A stretch of DNA of 64,000 bases, taken from assembly GCA_020846745.1 (NCBI GenBank), contig JADLDI010000114.1, positions 1 to 64,000 on the forward strand, in the 5' to 3' direction. Of this stretch, positions 61,144-64,000 are shown piece by piece. The DNA is from Bryobacterales bacterium (GTDB taxonomy: Bacteria; Acidobacteriota; Terriglobia; Bryobacterales; Bryobacteraceae). The notes beneath the pieces were generated by a model. It was not told where the DNA came from. It saw nothing but the letters and a program-made list of their open reading frames with translations, and did not search any database. The translations under genes and the position numbers were made by a program. Position 1 is the stretch's first letter; every line of letters starts with the position of its first letter.

Positions 61144-63990
61144 TTAGCGGAGTTGGGCCATCCAGACATTGGCCAGGAATTCACCCATGGCGAACACCAT
61201 ACGGTCTTTGGCTACTGAAAGGCTGACCTGGCCGGGACCGTCGATGTTCATCAGGGAGCGGACCGCGTTGTGGAAGTGAGCGAGGGCGAAGGGACGGCCG
61301 ACGGGATTCATGGTTTTGGGGTCGACGCGCTGACCCCAGATACAGCGGAAGGCGTCGCGTTCGGAGAGAAAGAAAACGATGTTGCCGGAGGGGGACCAGG
61401 CGGGGTTGCGGTCCATGGCGGAGCCATCAGTGATGGCGACCCATTCGCTGGCGGGGATCTGCTGATTGCCGCGGAAGGGGGCGACATAGAGCACGCGGGA
61501 AGTCGGCCGGTCGACTACCTGAAAGGCGACCCACTTGTTGTCGGGCGAAAGCTTGGGGGCGTAGAGGGGGAACTTATCGTGCTTGATCAAGGTGGAGATC
61601 TGCCTGGTGGCGACGTCGAGCAGAGCGACGTGCGGGGGAGGCCCGTATTGCAGAAGGACTTTGGAAGCGTCGGAAGTGAGGTCGCGGGGGAGGCCGCAAT
61701 CGTCGCAGAGCTTTTGGGCCACGCCGGCGTTGGTGGACATCATGAAGACACCGCGTTTGCCGTTTTCGATGGAGCCAAAGACGACCGTGGACCCGTCGGC
61801 GGTGAGTTTGGGGTACATCTCGCGGGCGGGGGTAGTGAGAAGAGCGCCCTGGCGGCCGGACTTGGGGTCGAGCAGCCAGACGTCGTCGTTGCCGGTGCGT
61901 GTGGAGATGAAGGCGATGCGCGAGCCGTTGACGGCGATTTCGGGGTAGTAGTCTTCCGCGGCGTCGCGGGTGAGCTGGCGGACGTCGCCGGTCACCGCGC
62001 CGGAGTCGCCGTCGACGGGAAGCTCGTAGATATCCGTATTCTGGTTACCGCTCGAGAAGACCATTCGGCCGTTGCGGGCGACGGAAGGCTGGCGTTCCTG
62101 GCCGGTGCCGGACGTGAGCTGTTCGGGGGGACCCTGGATTCTCCAATCGCGAGAGAGCTGGATGCGCCAGAGATTGATGCTGTCGCCGACGCCGACCGAG
62201 ACGATGACGGAGTGGCCGTAGAGAGCGAAGGGGAAGGGACCGATGGCGAGTTTGCGGGCGCGTAGGGTTTTGAAGACGTCGGTGCAAGCGATATCGCCGC
62301 CCGCGATGGGCGCCGCGCAAATCTCGAAGTCGGGCGGGCCGAGCGTCTGGGTTCCCTCGAAAAGGATGTACTGGCCGTCGTCGGACCAAACAGGGTGATG
62401 GGCAACCTGATAATTCTCGGCGATGCGCTTCACCTCGCCGCCCGCGACGGGAACGATGTACAGGCTGGAAGCTCCGAAGGAAAACGTGGCGCCGACCCCG
62501 GCTGAGCCGACCGCAAAGACGATCTGCTCGCCGTCGGGGGAAAAGGACGGGCTGCGGCCGTGGCGGGCGACCAGGCGGGGCTGTCCACCGAGAGCGGGAA
62601 CGATATAGATGCCACCGCCTTCGCGTTCGGAGCGGTAGGCCACTTTGCTGCCGTCGGGCGAGAAGACGGGCTCGTATTCGTCGGTGTCGTCGGTGGTAAG
62701 GCGGATGGGCTGGCCGCCGGCGAACTGCTGGACCCAGATATCGAGGTTGGCGGAACCGAATCGGTCGGAGGCGTAGGCGACAAGGCTGCCATCGGGGGAG
62801 ATGGCCGGGAACGATGTCAGGCCGGGGTCGGACGTGAGACGGGTGACGGACTTCACCTCGCTGGGGTCGGTCCGGAGAACTTTCCACCACCAAAAAAAGG
62901 CGATGCCCAACAGCAGCATGAGCGAGAAGGCGGCGATGCGCCAGCCGCCGGATGCCGGGGCGCCGGACGGCTCAGCATAGGCAGGTCCGGACTGGAGCTT
63001 GCCCGAGTCCATCTCGTCTTTCAGTTCTTCCAGGGCGACGCGAAGGTCGGCCATGTCCTGGAAGCGGCGCTCGGGATCTTTACGGAGGCAGCGGTTGAGG
63101 ATGCGCTCGAGCTCGCGCGGAACGCCGGGTACGAGGGTGCGGACGGAAGGCGGTTCGTCGCGAAGGATGGACGAGACGAGTTCCGCGGGCGAGTCACCCG
63201 AGAATGGGCGGCGGCCGGTGAGCATCTCGAACAACACGACGCCGAAGGAGAAGACATCGGAACGGTCGTCGACGGGCTTGCCGGACGCCTGTTCGGGCGA
63301 CATGTAGGCGACGGTGCCCAGAATGATACCGTTGGCCGTCCGGTGGTCGATTATGTTTTCGGCAGTGGCATCGTCGGAGGACTTGGCGAAGCTTGGACGC
63401 TGGCTGAGCTTGGCAAGTCCGAAGTCGAGGACCTTGACGACGCCGGTTTCGGAGACCATGATGTTGGCCGGTTTCACGTCGCGATGGACGATACCGGCGG
63501 CGTGGGCGGCCTCAAGCGCCTGGACGATCTGGATGGCATAGCGGAGTGCCTGGCTGACGGGAGTGCCCTTGCGTCCGATGACTTCGTCGAGCTGCTTGCC
63601 GCGGACGTACTCCATGGCAATGAGATCGACGCCATTTACGGTCTCGATATCGTAGATGGTGATGATATTGGGGTGGTTGAGGGAAGAGGCGGTACGTGCT
63701 TCCTGAAGGAAGCGCTGCTTCTGGTCGGTATCGACGGCGCCGGAAGTACGGAGGATTTTGAGCGCGACCTGGCGGCCGAGTTTAGTATCCCGCGCGAGAG
63801 ACACTACACCCATGCCCCCTTCCCCGATCTTTTCGAGGATTTCGTAATGGGAGATGCGCTGTAAGGGCACCGATGTCTCAGTATAGCTGTTGGGTTTCGG
63901 GAGGTGGGCGGATTCGCGGCGGCTAATCAGGCAGGGGCCGATCTCCGTCCTATTTTCAACAGTTTGCGAAACGAACTCCCCACCTCGCAC
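61144..63990 (-). CDS. Serine/threonine protein kinase with PD40-type beta-propeller
   Basis: 948 residues from a GTG at 63990 (GGGGGAG upstream); a GTG at 63870 would start right before the kinase domain. Kinase domain about 49-320: GEGGMGVV loop, ATP lysine VALKIL (Lys78), catalytic HRDVKPANIM (Asp171) and DFG at 189-191. One membrane helix at about 350-370 (RIAAFSLMLLLGIAFFWWW), then an external ~570-residue domain with repeated SPDG(S/K)x(V/I)AY-type PD40 blades (AISPDGSLVAYAS, VFSPDGSKVAYRS). A PknB-like receptor kinase whose beta-propeller probably senses an extracytoplasmic signal. Common in Solibacter-type genomes. Confidence 0.93.
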   Translation of the reverse strand: MRGGEFVSQTVENRTEIGPCLISRRESAHLPKPNSYTETSVPLQRISHYEILEKIGEGGMGVVSLARDTKLGRQVALKILRTSGAVDTDQKQRFLQEARTASSLNHPNIITIYDIETVNGVDLIAMEYVRGKQLDEVIGRKGTPVSQALRYAIQIVQALEAAHAAGIVHRDVKPANIMVSETGVVKVLDFGLAKLSQRPSFAKSSDDATAENIIDHRTANGIILGTVAYMSPEQASGKPVDDRSDVFSFGVVLFEMLTGRRPFSGDSPAELVSSILRDEPPSVRTLVPGVPRELERILNRCLRKDPERRFQDMADLRVALEELKDEMDSGKLQSGPAYAEPSGAPASGGWRIAAFSLMLLLGIAFFWWWKVLRTDPSEVKSVTRLTSDPGLTSFPAISPDGSLVAYASDRFGSANLDIWVQQFAGGQPIRLTTDDTDEYEPVFSPDGSKVAYRSEREGGGIYIVPALGGQPRLVARHGRSPSFSPDGEQIVFAVGSAGVGATFSFGASSLYIVPVAGGEVKRIAENYQVAHHPVWSDDGQYILFEGTQTLGPPDFEICAAPIAGGDIACTDVFKTLRARKLAIGPFPFALYGHSVIVSVGVGDSINLWRIQLSRDWRIQGPPEQLTSGTGQERQPSVARNGRMVFSSGNQNTDIYELPVDGDSGAVTGDVRQLTRDAAEDYYPEIAVNGSRIAFISTRTGNDDVWLLDPKSGRQGALLTTPAREMYPKLTADGSTVVFGSIENGKRGVFMMSTNAGVAQKLCDDCGLPRDLTSDASKVLLQYGPPPHVALLDVATRQISTLIKHDKFPLYAPKLSPDNKWVAFQVVDRPTSRVLYVAPFRGNQQIPASEWVAITDGSAMDRNPAWSPSGNIVFFLSERDAFRCIWGQRVDPKTMNPVGRPFALAHFHNAVRSLMNIDGPGQVSLSVAKDRMVFAMGEFLANVWMAQLR

Positions 63991-64000
63991 CTCCCCCGAA

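Noticed and set aside
62560..63864. A 434-codon open frame antisense to the kinase gene
   Set aside because: Gly/Asp/Val-rich shadow of the kinase coding strand with no signal peptide or motif.

Overview
The window is about 60% GC, with codon usage and gene content typical of a soil acidobacterium, most likely in the Solibacter/Bryobacter group (Bryobacterales). The clues are four very large TonB-dependent receptors with an N-terminal carboxypeptidase-regulatory-like domain, a serine/threonine kinase fused to a PD40-type beta-propeller, many Tat-exported hydrolases, and short dispersed repeats with a GGGTCTGTCCCCGATT core. The lineage is inferred from families and style; no rRNA or tRNA gene was seen.

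Layout. 0-3.3 kb is a degraded accessory patch: an eroded RHS-repeat tail translationally coupled to a small membrane protein, a dispersed-repeat cluster, and two ~190-bp direct repeats flanking one secreted protein gene. 3.3-14 kb holds three tandem TonB-dependent receptors on the minus strand, followed by a stand-alone nuoM. 16-22.8 kb has citrate synthase, a two-gene secreted pair including a 12-cysteine mini-protein, and three exported hydrolases (TIM-barrel glycosidase-like, M19 dipeptidase, ceramidase-like). 22.8-26.9 kb is a tight galactose operon: sodium/sugar symporter, 66-residue membrane protein, galK, galT. 27-37.7 kb is mixed metabolism and envelope: O-antigen-ligase-like protein, SixA, a PLP trans-sulfuration enzyme, an AGE-family epimerase, thioredoxin, an internally deleted Rpn-type nuclease gene, an MpaB-type oxygenase, ilvD, a PIG-L deacetylase, a flavin split-barrel protein, a DedA/VTT protein and glutathione peroxidase.

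37.9-39 kb has an orphan ParD-like antitoxin followed by a complete parDE operon with a probable operator. 39-41.2 kb is glpD-plsC (glycerol-3-phosphate to phospholipid). 41.7-44 kb is an MrfA/YprA-type helicase. Aquaporin Z, two small proteins and a fourth TonB-dependent receptor follow. 49.6-54.5 kb has nadB facing the overlapping operon aroB-menG-sulfatase. 54.5-55.5 kb is an overlapping pair, a VFINCPFD-type (TIR/deoxyribosyltransferase-like) protein plus a DUF2188 protein, which is the best candidate here for an undescribed two-gene system. The window ends with PilZ, a signal-peptide-bearing RraA-family protein, a membrane protein/GHMP kinase pair, an acyl-CoA synthetase and the kinase/beta-propeller protein.

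Together the genes describe a heterotrophic aerobe that takes up large polymers or ligands through TonB receptors, digests them with exported hydrolases, imports and phosphorylates galactose, and carries small mobile, toxin and possibly defence modules between housekeeping genes.
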